Shown here piece after piece: positions 7,897-16,600 of a DNA stretch of 64,000 bases. The translations under genes and the position numbers were made by a program. This DNA is from Pachyseris speciosa (Eukaryota > Cnidaria > Anthozoa > Scleractinia > Pachyseridae). The notes beneath the pieces are model-generated. The model had not been told where the DNA came from and made no database searches. It saw nothing but the letters and a program-made list of their open reading frames with translations. Numbering within the stretch: position 1 is the first letter of the stretch; each line of letters begins with the position of its first letter. Location of the stretch: the NCBI GenBank assembly GCA_016490735.1, contig JAEMWC010000391.1, positions 572,501-636,500 on the forward strand. The letters are read 5' to 3'.

Positions 7897-10800
7897 TTAA
7901 TTCATGACCACTTCAAGTGTGAATGTTGTATCAAATGCACCTGTATTAGGATGTGAATAATCAATGATTAAATAGCCTCTCGATAATGATTTGTTGATGT
8001 TGACCGTTGTGATGTTTCTACTTAAAGAAGATTGTCTGTGTTCATAAACAGTTGCTGGTAATGGCAAAGGCCCACCACCTTCAGCTTTTGTCTTGAAGTA
8101 GAATATTCCGGGTTTTGTTCCTTGTAATACATACATATTCTTAATATGAAAGTTATTGTTGTGAATGACTAAAAAATCAGCGCCATTTATCAATACAGGC
8201 TTTAAAACATTCTTATTATGTCCTTTTTTGGCTTTAACAGAGCAATTTAAATATTGTATTTGACCGATTATTCCATTCCCATTCAAATTTAGATCACCTC
8301 CTAATTTCGGCCTGTAAAGAGCAAATCCACCCAAATCGAAAGCCGTTTCCATAATTACACCTGTAACGCTTGAACGAAATAGATTCAAACTATTATTATG
8401 AATTCTATAGCCATTCAGATTCAAATCACCACCAAGTTTAGCCTCTTTTATTAAATAGCTGTTCATATTAATATTATTTAGCATTGTCAATTCACCATTG
8501 TCTCCACCAAACAACCAATTTTCATTTTCTTTCACATCAAAACCATTCAAATCTAAATCAGTTTGTAATTGTATTTTTTCATTTACGATTTTATAAGCTT
8601 CAGTGAAGTCGTAAACACTTGATGGAACGTCTGCAGCTTCAAAATCAATACCATATGCAACACAATGAACTTTGTACTTATTTGGATAAGTTGGATTAGC
8701 ATTAATATGAATCGTACAATATAAATATTCAGGTGGTGAACTTGCTGATGGTTTTTCAATCCATAATAAATATCTCGAATGATCTTCATTTCTGTTGTCA
8801 AATTTTCTCCCTACAGTTTTATGAATTGTGATTCCACCAGTTGCATTGAATGTTACACTACTAAGACTCATTCCTTCATAATCAGGAAATAGCCATTCAA
8901 GAATAAAAGTGTATTTTCCATCTTTTATTGTGTACATATTAAATCCAATTCTAGCTCTGTAAATATGATTAGCTTCTTTATTCAAGTCTATATCAATGAC
9001 CTTTTTTGAAATCAAATGTGGTGAACGAGGTAAATTGACATATCCATTAACTGTCAAGCCATATTCAGTGCTAATTTCATCGATATCATTCATCAAATAT
9101 TTGAAAGCATTCTTTGGATGAGAAGCAGATGAAATATGACTTTTTTCTAATTGATCTAAATTTACGGCATCGGTTTTATTTGTTCCTTCTTTTAAGTTTG
9201 CGAGTGTGTTATCACCCATGTCAATATCACCAGCCATTTGACCTCCGACAAGTTTAAGAAAAGGGGCCTGGTCAACATATCTTTTGTTGGCAGCATCTGT
9301 GTTAGCAGTTGGTGTTGCACAGTTGATCACTTTGTTACCAGCAAGATTTAAATTAGCTGTCATTTCTTGTGTTCCATCTCGAAGTAGAGTTTGACCGATA
9401 CTGCTTTTTGATGCGAGATTAGTGTCAATATATGATTTATTCACAAGATCTGCTGGTTGGCTTCCTATCCCATGACCTGTAATAATAAACCCCCCAAAAT
9501 CCTGATTGCCTGTCATTATAACACTTCCATCTTTTTTAAGAAATTGAGAAACATCAATACCAGCAATTTCAGCATCAACATACTTTTTGTTTACAGCATC
9601 TTGTGGGTTTGAGGGGTTATCCTGTAGGTTGATGATTTTGTTTAATTTCATGTCAACATTACTACCAAACGCAACATGACCGTTTTCAATTTCATAAGCT
9701 GGGTCATGAACAAAGTAAGGCAAATTGGTATGATAGCCATAGGCCCCATAAACGATGATATGTGTTTTGGTGTTAGACGCAGGAGCTGTGCTGGAAAGTT
9801 CCACCTCAATCGCCGCTTGACCACCACTGGTTTTTTCTATCTGGAAAAGTTTTTTAATGTAACCATCAACGTGTGGAGTTTTGAGGAAAGCTTTTTGAAA
9901 CGGCTGTCCCACCTCACGTAAGTTTATAGACCGAATGGTTAATTCAATTGTTGCACTTCTTGGGTCAGATGGTGAGTAAAACTCAGTGACAAATGTGTAC
10001 CGTCCTTTTGTTAAAGGTGTCAAATCAAAACGAATTTTGGATGTAAAGTTGCCTCTTCGTTTGATGAAAAAAGACAATGACGACTTGTTTATGTGATAAG
10101 GTGATCTATCAAAAATCTCAATTTGAAGGTTTGTTGCATCACTAACTACAGAAGACTTGGATTTGTCTTTTAACAGAAAAGCGAATGGGTTGCGTTGAGC
10201 TCCTGATGCTGAAAAAACAAGGTCATCAACATACTTTTTGTTGGCAGAATCTTTATCAGAGTTTGGAGATCCAACATTTGTTATTTTATTGTCATCCATG
10301 TCCAGATCACCAGTCATTGCAACACTTCCATCTTTTTTAAGAAATGGTGAAACATCAATGCCAGTAATTCCAGCAATTTCAGTATCAACATACCCCTTTG
10401 TGGCTGTATCATTGTTTGCTGTTGGCGCTGCTACATTAGTCAATTTGTTACCTCCAAGATTCAAATCAGAAGTCATTGCAACGCTTCCATCTTTTTTCAC
10501 AAAGTTATTATTGAGATATGTTGTACTCACTTTACCTCTTACACCATCATCAACGTATTTTCTAGTTGCGCAGTCTTGTGGAAGTATAGGGCGTCCAACA
10601 TTGACTATTCTATGAAAACTCATTTTAACCTCATTATTAAATACAATTCTTCCTTCTTCTATTTCAAAAGCTGGGTCGTGAATATGTGATAAAATGATAT
10701 TAGAAAATCCATAAACACCATAAACTATGACATGATGTTTGGCATTATTTGATAAATATGGTGAGATCAACAATAACTCCATTGATGTGGAACCATGACT

Positions 10801-11484
10801 TGTTTTTTCAAGGAAGAATATTCTCTTAAGATAACCATCAACAAGATGAGTCTTTGGAAATGCTCTTTTTATTGAATCCTTTCTTTCAATTAAATTAGAT
10901 GACAGATTGTCGTCATCGACTGTTGCATTATTTGGGTTACCATCAGTATAAAACTCAACAACTAAAGTGTACTTTGAAACTTCCAATTGTGTCAGATCAA
11001 AACGAAGAACAGTTGTAAGACCAGCAGTAGGAATAACAAAAGACAAGGCTATTTTATTCAATGAGTAAGGGCTTTTGTCAAAATCTTCCAATGTCAGATT
11101 ATTCGCATTTCTAAGAATAGTTGTTTTTGATATATCTTCAAGAAGAAATTTAAATGGATTAACACGTGTTCCTTCAATTGATAAAACAGCATCATTGACA
11201 TATCCCAAGTTAGCAGAATCATAATGATTTACTGGATCACCAACATTTGTCAAACGTTTATTTTCAATGACATAATTACCATCTTGTGTTAATCTAAATC
11301 CATCACCTGTTTCACCTTTATTATCTTTGAAACCAAATGGACCTCTATCACCTTTATCACCTTTTGGACCTCTTTCACCTCTATCACCTTTTTCACCTTT
11401 GGGACCAATTGGACCAGCTGGGCCTCTTTCACCAGTTCCAGTTTTCATTTTATCTTGATCTTGTGGAGAATTAAAAACTCCCAT
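7897..11484 (-). CDS. Large collagen-stalk tail-fibre-like protein
   Basis: 1,195 residues, intact. The N-terminal anchor MGVFNSPQDQD is followed by about 17 Gly-X-Y triplets (residues ~16-65). The rest alternates beta-rich modules with repeats of the form L-GGNKLTNV-PT---DA--K-YVD (for example near 350-375, 390-430 and 700-760), the pattern of phage tail fibres that trimerise as beta-prisms. Two long modules (about 105-290 and 430-610) are clearly homologous to each other, including HDPAxEIExG. The likely role is a virion fibre for attachment. A TCTAAC motif is 11 nt before the start. Confidence 0.8.
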   Translation of the reverse strand: MGVFNSPQDQDKMKTGTGERGPAGPIGPKGEKGDRGERGPKGDKGDRGPFGFKDNKGETGDGFRLTQDGNYVIENKRLTNVGDPVNHYDSANLGYVNDAVLSIEGTRVNPFKFLLEDISKTTILRNANNLTLEDFDKSPYSLNKIALSFVIPTAGLTTVLRFDLTQLEVSKYTLVVEFYTDGNPNNATVDDDNLSSNLIERKDSIKRAFPKTHLVDGYLKRIFFLEKTSHGSTSMELLLISPYLSNNAKHHVIVYGVYGFSNIILSHIHDPAFEIEEGRIVFNNEVKMSFHRIVNVGRPILPQDCATRKYVDDGVRGKVSTTYLNNNFVKKDGSVAMTSDLNLGGNKLTNVAAPTANNDTATKGYVDTEIAGITGIDVSPFLKKDGSVAMTGDLDMDDNKITNVGSPNSDKDSANKKYVDDLVFSASGAQRNPFAFLLKDKSKSSVVSDATNLQIEIFDRSPYHINKSSLSFFIKRRGNFTSKIRFDLTPLTKGRYTFVTEFYSPSDPRSATIELTIRSINLREVGQPFQKAFLKTPHVDGYIKKLFQIEKTSGGQAAIEVELSSTAPASNTKTHIIVYGAYGYHTNLPYFVHDPAYEIENGHVAFGSNVDMKLNKIINLQDNPSNPQDAVNKKYVDAEIAGIDVSQFLKKDGSVIMTGNQDFGGFIITGHGIGSQPADLVNKSYIDTNLASKSSIGQTLLRDGTQEMTANLNLAGNKVINCATPTANTDAANKRYVDQAPFLKLVGGQMAGDIDMGDNTLANLKEGTNKTDAVNLDQLEKSHISSASHPKNAFKYLMNDIDEISTEYGLTVNGYVNLPRSPHLISKKVIDIDLNKEANHIYRARIGFNMYTIKDGKYTFILEWLFPDYEGMSLSSVTFNATGGITIHKTVGRKFDNRNEDHSRYLLWIEKPSASSPPEYLYCTIHINANPTYPNKYKVHCVAYGIDFEAADVPSSVYDFTEAYKIVNEKIQLQTDLDLNGFDVKENENWLFGGDNGELTMLNNINMNSYLIKEAKLGGDLNLNGYRIHNNSLNLFRSSVTGVIMETAFDLGGFALYRPKLGGDLNLNGNGIIGQIQYLNCSVKAKKGHNKNVLKPVLINGADFLVIHNNNFHIKNMYVLQGTKPGIFYFKTKAEGGGPLPLPATVYEHRQSSLSRNITTVNINKSLSRGYLIIDYSHPNTGAFDTTFTLEVVMN

Positions 11485-11495
11485 TATATCATCTT

Positions 11496-11501
11496 GTTAG
11501 A
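11496..11501 (-). promoter_or_regulatory. TCTAA late-promoter-like motif, large fibre gene
   Basis: TCTAAC on the minus strand, 11 nt before the ATG at 11484; it abuts the stop codon of the 80-residue gene (11502). Confidence 0.7.
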
Positions 11502-11744
11502 TTAATCTTCTTCATCACTGCTTTCATCTTCCAATAATACAGGTAGAATGGTTTCATATTCATAGATGACAATTAGTCTCTTATTGTTTTTCAATACTTT
11601 TTGTGTCCTCAAATGTACTTCCATTTTGATTTTTTCAGCGATTTCAAATGGTGTTTCAACATTAGAAGGATTGATTAATTTTTCGATTCTTTCTGTTTTT
11701 GGATTCTCCTGTTTTTCAACATCTTTGAAATTATTGATTGCCAT
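11502..11744 (-). CDS. Small acidic-tailed Polinton protein, unknown
   Basis: The 80-residue protein is predicted helical in the middle (EIAEKIKMEVHLRTQKVLKNN), with an acidic C-terminus (EDESSDEED). It lies between the fibre and ATPase genes with two overlapping TCTAAT motifs upstream. No family recognised. Position suggests a virion or assembly accessory. Confidence 0.6.
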   Translation of the reverse strand: MAINNFKDVEKQENPKTERIEKLINPSNVETPFEIAEKIKMEVHLRTQKVLKNNKRLIVIYEYETILPVLLEDESSDEED

Positions 11745-11749
11745 ATAAT

Positions 11750-11760
11750 ATTAGATTAGA
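11750..11760 (-). promoter_or_regulatory. Doubled TCTAA motif before the 80-residue gene
   Basis: Two overlapping minus-strand TCTAAT words (11755-11760 and 11750-11755), 10 and 5 nt before the ATG at 11744. Confidence 0.6.
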
Positions 11761-12401
11761 TTAAACAGCACCATAAAAATTTCTCTTGATTGTCTTCATC
11801 GGCTTGTCAACATAACAGAAGGAATATGGTTTTTTGGTTGCTTCAATGTATTTCTTCTTGTCAATTCCAAGCTCCTGTGCAATCAGATTCCTTTCTCTTG
11901 ATGATGGGAAATCATAAAGACAGAAGTGACTGCAATTGAGTCTGATTGATTTTGGACAGCCATAGAATGATTGTGTGAGATATATGACTGAACAGTTCTT
12001 GTGTCTTCCCTGAATGAAATAGCTGATTATCTGATCTTGTTTCTTGTCAGTGACAAAATCATCAAAAACAACCAATCGCTGCAAATCTGTGTCTTTTATT
12101 TGTTCAACTGGCAATATCTCTTCTTGACTGCAAACCAAGGCAGGATATCCAATGTGACTGCTTATTTCATCCATTACTTTCCGAAGATATTTGTACTTGT
12201 CTTGATCCAAATTTTTTGCATAAAGATGTATCTGATCATAATAGACCAACGGTTCATAATCAGATGCATGAACAATGTTGTCTTTCCAGATCCAGAATTA
12301 CCAGCCAATAACATTCTAAATGTATCTTTTGGCATATACGGATACAACTGTCTGAATGAATTATTTGAATTCTGAATGATATCATAATTTGGAATTTCCA
12401 T
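11761..12401 (-). pseudogene. Genome-packaging ATPase (FtsK/A32 type), frameshifted
   Basis: The N-terminal frame (start 12401) has Walker A AGNSGSGKTT at about residues 33-42. The C-terminal frame (to 11761) has PLVYYDQIHLYAKNLDQDKY, Walker B RLVVFDDF and a downstream TQSFYGCP sensor-type segment, as in Polinton packaging ATPases that pump DNA into the capsid. The two frames overlap around 12250-12275 and differ by one base, so the gene is split right after the P-loop. It could be decay, an assembly error or, less likely, programmed frameshifting. A TCTAAA motif is 10 nt before the ATG. Confidence 0.85.
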
Positions 12402-12411
12402 ATGTTAATAG

Positions 12412-12417
12412 TTTAGA
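12412..12417 (-). promoter_or_regulatory. TCTAA late-promoter-like motif, ATPase gene
   Basis: TCTAAA on the minus strand, 10 nt before the ATG at 12401. It is the left half of a 36-bp divergent promoter whose right half is at 12422-12427. Confidence 0.7.
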
Positions 12418-12421
12418 TTAG

Positions 12422-12427
12422 TCTAAC
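12422..12427 (+). promoter_or_regulatory. TCTAA late-promoter-like motif, coiled-coil gene
   Basis: TCTAAC, 10 nt before ATG 12438. This spacing supports starting the gene at 12438 rather than at the TTG six bases earlier. Confidence 0.7.
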
Positions 12428-12437
12428 ACAATTGTAT

Positions 12438-13013
12438 ATGGATATAGAACGAATGAAAAGGCTTCTTAAAAGTGGAATTGAAGCTGGAAATAAAACTAGA
12501 GAAGTTCGTGATGTTATCAAGACTTATGAATACAGAAAACAGGATGCATATGATACAACATCAGAATTGCTGAAACCCTCTATTGATGTCCAGAAGAGTG
12601 TGAAAGAAAGTGTTGACAAAAAACAGGATGAAGTTATTGAACAGTTGAAAAAGAATCAAAAAGCCTTGACATCTGGTTTTGAAGATCTTATGCTATTAAA
12701 CACGTTACCTGAATCAGTACCAATGAAAACAACATTACCAATTGATTACAAACCTAAAATGATGACTGAAATAGAACCAAAGTACAAGTCAAATCTTGAC
12801 AAAGGTTTCTCACTTGATGAGGTTAAGGTATTACAGGAATATGAATTGTCTCCTCCAACAACAATTTTAGACAGGATAATGGATGGTACAATCGACATCG
12901 ATAAGTATAACAGAAATATTGGTGAAATAACCAAAAACTTGGAAGACAAAAAGCTCATCTATCAACAACCAAAACAAATAGGGATAAAAATAAAGAAAAG
13001 ATATATGAATTGA
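12438..13013 (+). CDS. Coiled-coil virion-associated protein, unknown
   Basis: 191 residues from ATG 12438. It is rich in Lys/Glu with long helices (about 1-85: KRLLKSGIEAGNKTREVRDV, SVKESVDKKQDEVIEQLKKN), a Pro-containing linker (about 95-115) and a second helical region. It ends in a basic tail. It opens the rightward structural cluster before the penton gene. The frame two bases on stays open from about 12926 into the next gene, so these may once have been one protein. Confidence 0.6.
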   Translation: MDIERMKRLLKSGIEAGNKTREVRDVIKTYEYRKQDAYDTTSELLKPSIDVQKSVKESVDKKQDEVIEQLKKNQKALTSGFEDLMLLNTLPESVPMKTTLPIDYKPKMMTEIEPKYKSNLDKGFSLDEVKVLQEYELSPPTTILDRIMDGTIDIDKYNRNIGEITKNLEDKKLIYQQPKQIGIKIKKRYMN

Positions 13014-13030
13014 CTCAAAGGATCAAACTA

Positions 13031-13303
13031 ATGCAAAAGTACCGAAAAAGAATTGGCGCCGTTGAGGAAGGTGCATCAACTATTGGTTCAGGCATGGGAA
13101 GGAGAAGAGGTGCAATGGGTTCAAGGGATGCATTTTTGGGTGACATGCTTTCAAGACTGCAGTTGCTTGGTGGATCTATTTCAGCCGGCAACAACAGCAA
13201 AAATGTTCAAAATGAATTCACAAAAATATTGCATACATTGAACAGACTGGGAATCCTGAAAACCGGTGAGTTGAATAAAATAATGATGAAATATCTAATG
13301 TAA
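13031..13303 (+). CDS. Small Gly/Ser-rich helical Polinton protein, unknown
   Basis: 90 residues from the first in-frame ATG (13031). It has a basic start (MQKYRKRIGAVEEG), a Gly/Arg-rich segment (SGMGRRRGAMGS) and a C-terminal helix (NKIMMKYLM). The coding-like sequence extends upstream in the same frame (NKEKIYELTQRIKL) without an ATG, overlapping the end of the coiled-coil gene, which hints at a frameshifted fusion. Its last codons plus stop (TCTAATGTAA) contain the promoter motif of the penton gene. Confidence 0.5.
   Translation: MQKYRKRIGAVEEGASTIGSGMGRRRGAMGSRDAFLGDMLSRLQLLGGSISAGNNSKNVQNEFTKILHTLNRLGILKTGELNKIMMKYLM
13294..13299 (+). promoter_or_regulatory. TCTAA late-promoter-like motif, penton gene
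   Basis: TCTAAT, 10 nt before ATG 13310, lying inside the last codons of the preceding gene. Confidence 0.7.
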
Positions 13304-13309
13304 AAGTAT

Positions 13310-14095
13310 ATGACAGAAATTTCATTACGATTCAACAGTAAAAACAGAGACAAAATTGGTGTTAGCAAGAGTCATGATTTTGAAAAAAGATTCAATACAC
13401 CTCTTAAATTAACGAATGATTTGAAATATGAAATGGCTGTGAATGTCATCAATATGACATACAGTTGGTACAATATCAGAGATATTTTTGGGAATAATCA
13501 AATGAAATATAGCCATGACAAAGGTGCAAACTGGGAAACAATAACATTCGTTGACGGGATGTATTCATACGACGATATCAATAGTTACATTCATGAGTAT
13601 ATGAGAAAAAATAACCATGTACTGAATCCATCTGAAACAGACAAATCAAAATTCCTGTATGGTATTAACATGTATTTCGTTTTGTCAACATATCGCATTT
13701 TGATTGAACTTGATGAAAACTATCGAGTGGATCTGAGAAATCTTGATTTCAGAAAACTTATCGGTTTCGATTCAAAATTAGTTTCAGCCACAGAATATGG
13801 AACAAATCTACCTGATATTACAAGAGGAGCAGATGAAATTTATATCAATTGTGATATGGTGATAGATAGCATTGTTGATGGCAATAGCACAAATACAATC
13901 GCAGTTATACCAGTCACAGATCTCGTTAGAAGTTTACCTTTCACTTACAAACCTCGTTTTCTTTCATGGAATCCTGTCTCAACAGATACAATCAGCTCAA
14001 TACGCTTTTATGTCACAGACTCTTCTAGAGCTCCAGTCGATTTAAACGGGATAGATTGGTATATTGAGTTATTCTTGAGAGGGACAGAATTATAA
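13310..14095 (+). CDS. Minor capsid (penton) protein, single jelly-roll
   Basis: 261 residues, intact. The order of beta-strand segments fits the Polinton minor capsid: SLRFNSKNRDK at the start, KYEMAVNVINMTYSWYNI, an internal IYINCDMVIDSIVDGNSTN strand pair, and a C-terminal SIRFYVTDSSRAPVDLNG followed by WYIELFLRG. In this family these strands form the single jelly-roll that makes the pentameric vertices. It lies directly upstream of the major capsid cluster, as is usual. No lesion seen. Confidence 0.8.
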   Translation: MTEISLRFNSKNRDKIGVSKSHDFEKRFNTPLKLTNDLKYEMAVNVINMTYSWYNIRDIFGNNQMKYSHDKGANWETITFVDGMYSYDDINSYIHEYMRKNNHVLNPSETDKSKFLYGINMYFVLSTYRILIELDENYRVDLRNLDFRKLIGFDSKLVSATEYGTNLPDITRGADEIYINCDMVIDSIVDGNSTNTIAVIPVTDLVRSLPFTYKPRFLSWNPVSTDTISSIRFYVTDSSRAPVDLNGIDWYIELFLRGTEL

Positions 14096-14108
14096 AACCT
14101 AATAGTAT

Positions 14109-14350
14109 ATGAAACGGTTTGAGTTTAAAAAATATGAACAACATGGTGAAGGTATTGTGACTGACATCATCAAAACAGCTGGGAAAAAAGCAGCCACAAC
14201 AATTGGTGAACATGCTGGCAAAAAAGCTGGTGACAAAATCATAGAACTTTGAAAAAGAGAAAAAGTGGAAACAAGAGTGGAACTGAGAGTGTGAGCCAGA
14301 CTGGTGGTTTAATCAAAAGAAAGAGAGGTCGACCACGTAAAATAAAATGA
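14109..14350 (+). CDS. Small basic AT-hook protein, frameshifted (candidate core protein)
   Basis: The first frame (14109-14252, 47 residues) starts MKRFEFKKYEQHGEGIV and has Gly/Ala/Lys-rich helices (AGKKAATTIGEHAGKKAGDK). One base off, coding-like sequence continues through 14350 as a Lys/Arg-rich tail ending KRKRGRPRKIK, which holds the AT-hook core GRPRK. The overlap near 14240-14255 suggests one ancestral basic protein split by a 1-bp indel. By position and charge it could package DNA in the virion; this is inference. A degenerate motif CCTAAT precedes the ATG by 5 nt. Confidence 0.5.
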
Positions 14351-14356
14351 CTTTTA

Positions 14357-14362
14357 TCTAAC
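14357..14362 (+). promoter_or_regulatory. TCTAA late-promoter-like motif, major capsid gene
   Basis: TCTAAC, 10 nt before ATG 14373, in AT-rich context (TTTTATCTAACACAATAA). Confidence 0.75.
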
Positions 14363-14372
14363 ACAATAATAT

Positions 14373-15656
14373 ATGTCAAACTATCGTGACTCAAAATATA
14401 TCGAAAGATATGAAGATGTAGTGTTCGAACTAGAGACAGCACTTAATACTGTAGTAGCAAACAATGCTCATCAGAGGAAAACAGGTTACCGTTTCGTTGT
14501 TGATAACAGTGGAGAGACTACACCATTTGACTGGTATAATGCCCGTTTTAATGTTATTTTCAAAGAAAATAAGCTTGCAGATGGAGCTGACATTGCTGGT
14601 GCAGATCGAAATGGTATTGTTAATTCAGTTCACGCTCTTATTAACACCATTAATGTAAAAATGAATGGTATTGATGTTTATGAATGCCGTGATGCAAACC
14701 AAGCCACAAATATTAAGTCATTGCTTGAGTATTCACAGGGTTATGCTGTAAGTCAGGGAACCAATGAGTTCTTCTATCTTGACACCAGTAGAGGCGCTGA
14801 AAACAGAGTAGCACAAGCTGCTTATAACAAAGGATTCTCAGATCGTAAAGCTTTACTTAATGGTGGTGGTGAAGTAAATGCAGAGATAGCATTGAACAGA
14901 TACGGTTTTTTCAAGAGCTTTTGGGATGAACTCATGCCTAACTCAAAAGTAGAGGTGAACCTGACACTTGAGAGTGATGACAATATGATTTGGCAAGCTA
15001 CTGATGAATGTCGTGTGATACTAACTAAATTCCAGCTAATTGTTCCTCGTATTATTTTCAATTCTGCGGGAAAGTCCTTATACATGAGCAAGTATCTTGA
15101 CAACAGAAAGTGGACTTACATGAGAGAAATGGTTGAGAGAGGCAATTCAACAAGACAACAGACTGCCAATTTCCGTATTTCCACAGGAATAAACAAACCT
15201 AGGCATGTCTTTGTATTCATCATCAATGATGCAAGTGATGCATCTCAGACAGCCAATAAATTTCTCTATAACACCTTTTCAGTTGCAAATAACCAAACTT
15301 TGACTGATTGTTATCTTGAGGTTGGCAATGGTAATGATTATCCAGAGGTTCATTATAAACCATCAACAGAACCAACAAGAGTATTTAGAGATGTTTTGAA
15401 ATATGTTCAAGCTGTAAACGATTTCAGTGAAAGTACCCTTCTTAACAGGGGCAATTTCGGTACAATATTCCCTTTTGTTTATTTCGATCTGACAAAACAG
15501 AAACAGGATATTAAAGATGGAATGACAAAACTGACTTTCAAATACACTTTAAGTGCTACAACAAATGCTGATTACAGTGTGTATGCACTGGTCCTCTATG
15601 AGCAGGATATTGAGATGAGAAAGACTGATGGAAAATTAATTCTGAGATCTATGTAA
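14373..15656 (+). CDS. Major capsid protein, double jelly-roll
   Basis: 427 residues, intact. It matches the Polinton major capsid in length and layout: helical start, first jelly-roll (about 20-210: FELETALNTVVANN, FDWYNARFNVIFK, NSVHALINTINVKMNG, FKSFWDELMPNSKVEVNLTL), linker, and second jelly-roll (about 215-427: RVILTKFQLIVPRIIFN, HVFVFIINDA, CYLEVGNG, YSVYALVLYEQDIEM). Trimers of this fold form the pseudo-hexameric icosahedral shell. Its strong TCTAAC motif at 10 nt fits high late expression. Confidence 0.87.
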   Translation: MSNYRDSKYIERYEDVVFELETALNTVVANNAHQRKTGYRFVVDNSGETTPFDWYNARFNVIFKENKLADGADIAGADRNGIVNSVHALINTINVKMNGIDVYECRDANQATNIKSLLEYSQGYAVSQGTNEFFYLDTSRGAENRVAQAAYNKGFSDRKALLNGGGEVNAEIALNRYGFFKSFWDELMPNSKVEVNLTLESDDNMIWQATDECRVILTKFQLIVPRIIFNSAGKSLYMSKYLDNRKWTYMREMVERGNSTRQQTANFRISTGINKPRHVFVFIINDASDASQTANKFLYNTFSVANNQTLTDCYLEVGNGNDYPEVHYKPSTEPTRVFRDVLKYVQAVNDFSESTLLNRGNFGTIFPFVYFDLTKQKQDIKDGMTKLTFKYTLSATTNADYSVYALVLYEQDIEMRKTDGKLILRSM

Positions 15657-15753
15657 ATTAAATAATTAATTGGAAATAATTAATTAAATTAAATAAATTA
15701 AATAATTAAATGATTGTTTGTATTAAATACAATTTAGTATAAACATATATTAT
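15657..15753. other. AT-rich intergenic spacer
   Basis: Nearly pure A/T with repeated AATTAAAT words between the capsid gene and the pVI-like gene. It has no TCTAA motif, which sets the downstream gene apart from its neighbours. Confidence 0.6.
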
Positions 15754-16600
15754 ATGACTACTTATCATCCTCATGGAGTGAAACTTTCACAGGGTCAGAA
15801 ACAAAAGCTAGCAAAAGCTTATGCAACAAATTCGCCTGTAACAATCAGGTTGACACATAGTGAATTGTCTGGACATGATCAACTAACGTTGACTAAGAGA
15901 CAAATCAACAAACTGATTAAATCAAGTAGATCAGGAAAAGGTTCAGACATCAAGATATCAAAAAATCAAATCAGAAAAGCTGTTGTAGAAGGAGGTTCTC
16001 TTTGGTCCAGTCTTTTTTCACTTGGAACAAGACTATTGCCTTATGCAGGTAAAGCAGTAGCTAAAGCGGCTCCAGCATTGGCTACAGGTGCTCTTTCTTC
16101 ATTAGCAAGTCTCGGTGTTGATAAACTATTTGGGAAGAAACAAAGTGGAGGATTTCTTATTCCTAATGCCAATTTATCCCAATTATTGAATGTAGGAAAT
16201 TTATTGAATACGAGACAGATGGCAGATATTATTCAAAAAATGCAGTATGGTGGAGACGTTGTTATCAAACCAACAAAAGCGCAGACTGGAAAGGGTATTG
16301 GAACAATACTCGCCAGTATTGGAATTCCTTTAGCCATAGAAGCAATTAGAAAATTAACTGGAAAAGGTTTGCATGTTGAAAGCAGCCGTCCAAGACGGTC
16401 ATTAGATGTTCACGTTCCAGATTCCATAAGTGGTGGGAAACATGCTATGATTCCATGGTAATCCCCTCCTGTTTTTGGTACATGGGATAACCCAATAGGC
16501 ATGGGAATGAAAAAAAAAAAGAAAAACCAAAGGAAAAGGACTTCTACTGGGCAAAGACAGTCCATTCAATTCAATCCCCATACTAGGAACCATTTTGTAA
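15754..16600 (+). pseudogene. pVI-like membrane-active minor virion protein, broken by a stop and a frameshift
   Basis: The open part (15754-16461, 235 residues) has a basic N-terminal domain, then VVEGGSLWSSLFSLGTRLLP at about 78, where a GG|S bond could be an adenain-type cleavage site releasing an amphipathic helix, then Ala/Gly-rich and Gln/Asn-rich regions (QSGG, QYGGD). The same frame continues after an in-frame TAA (16459-16461) with PPVFGTWDNPIGMGMKKK, and one frame on, past an A11 run (16510-16520), with KGLLLGKDSPFNSIPILGTI and a stop at 16600. These tail blocks look like the normal end of this family, so the gene is disrupted twice. The pVI comparison is by layout. Confidence 0.6.

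Noticed and set aside
9676..10615. Plus-strand ORFs inside the fibre gene
   Set aside because: Antisense shadows of a 1,195-residue protein with clear repeats.
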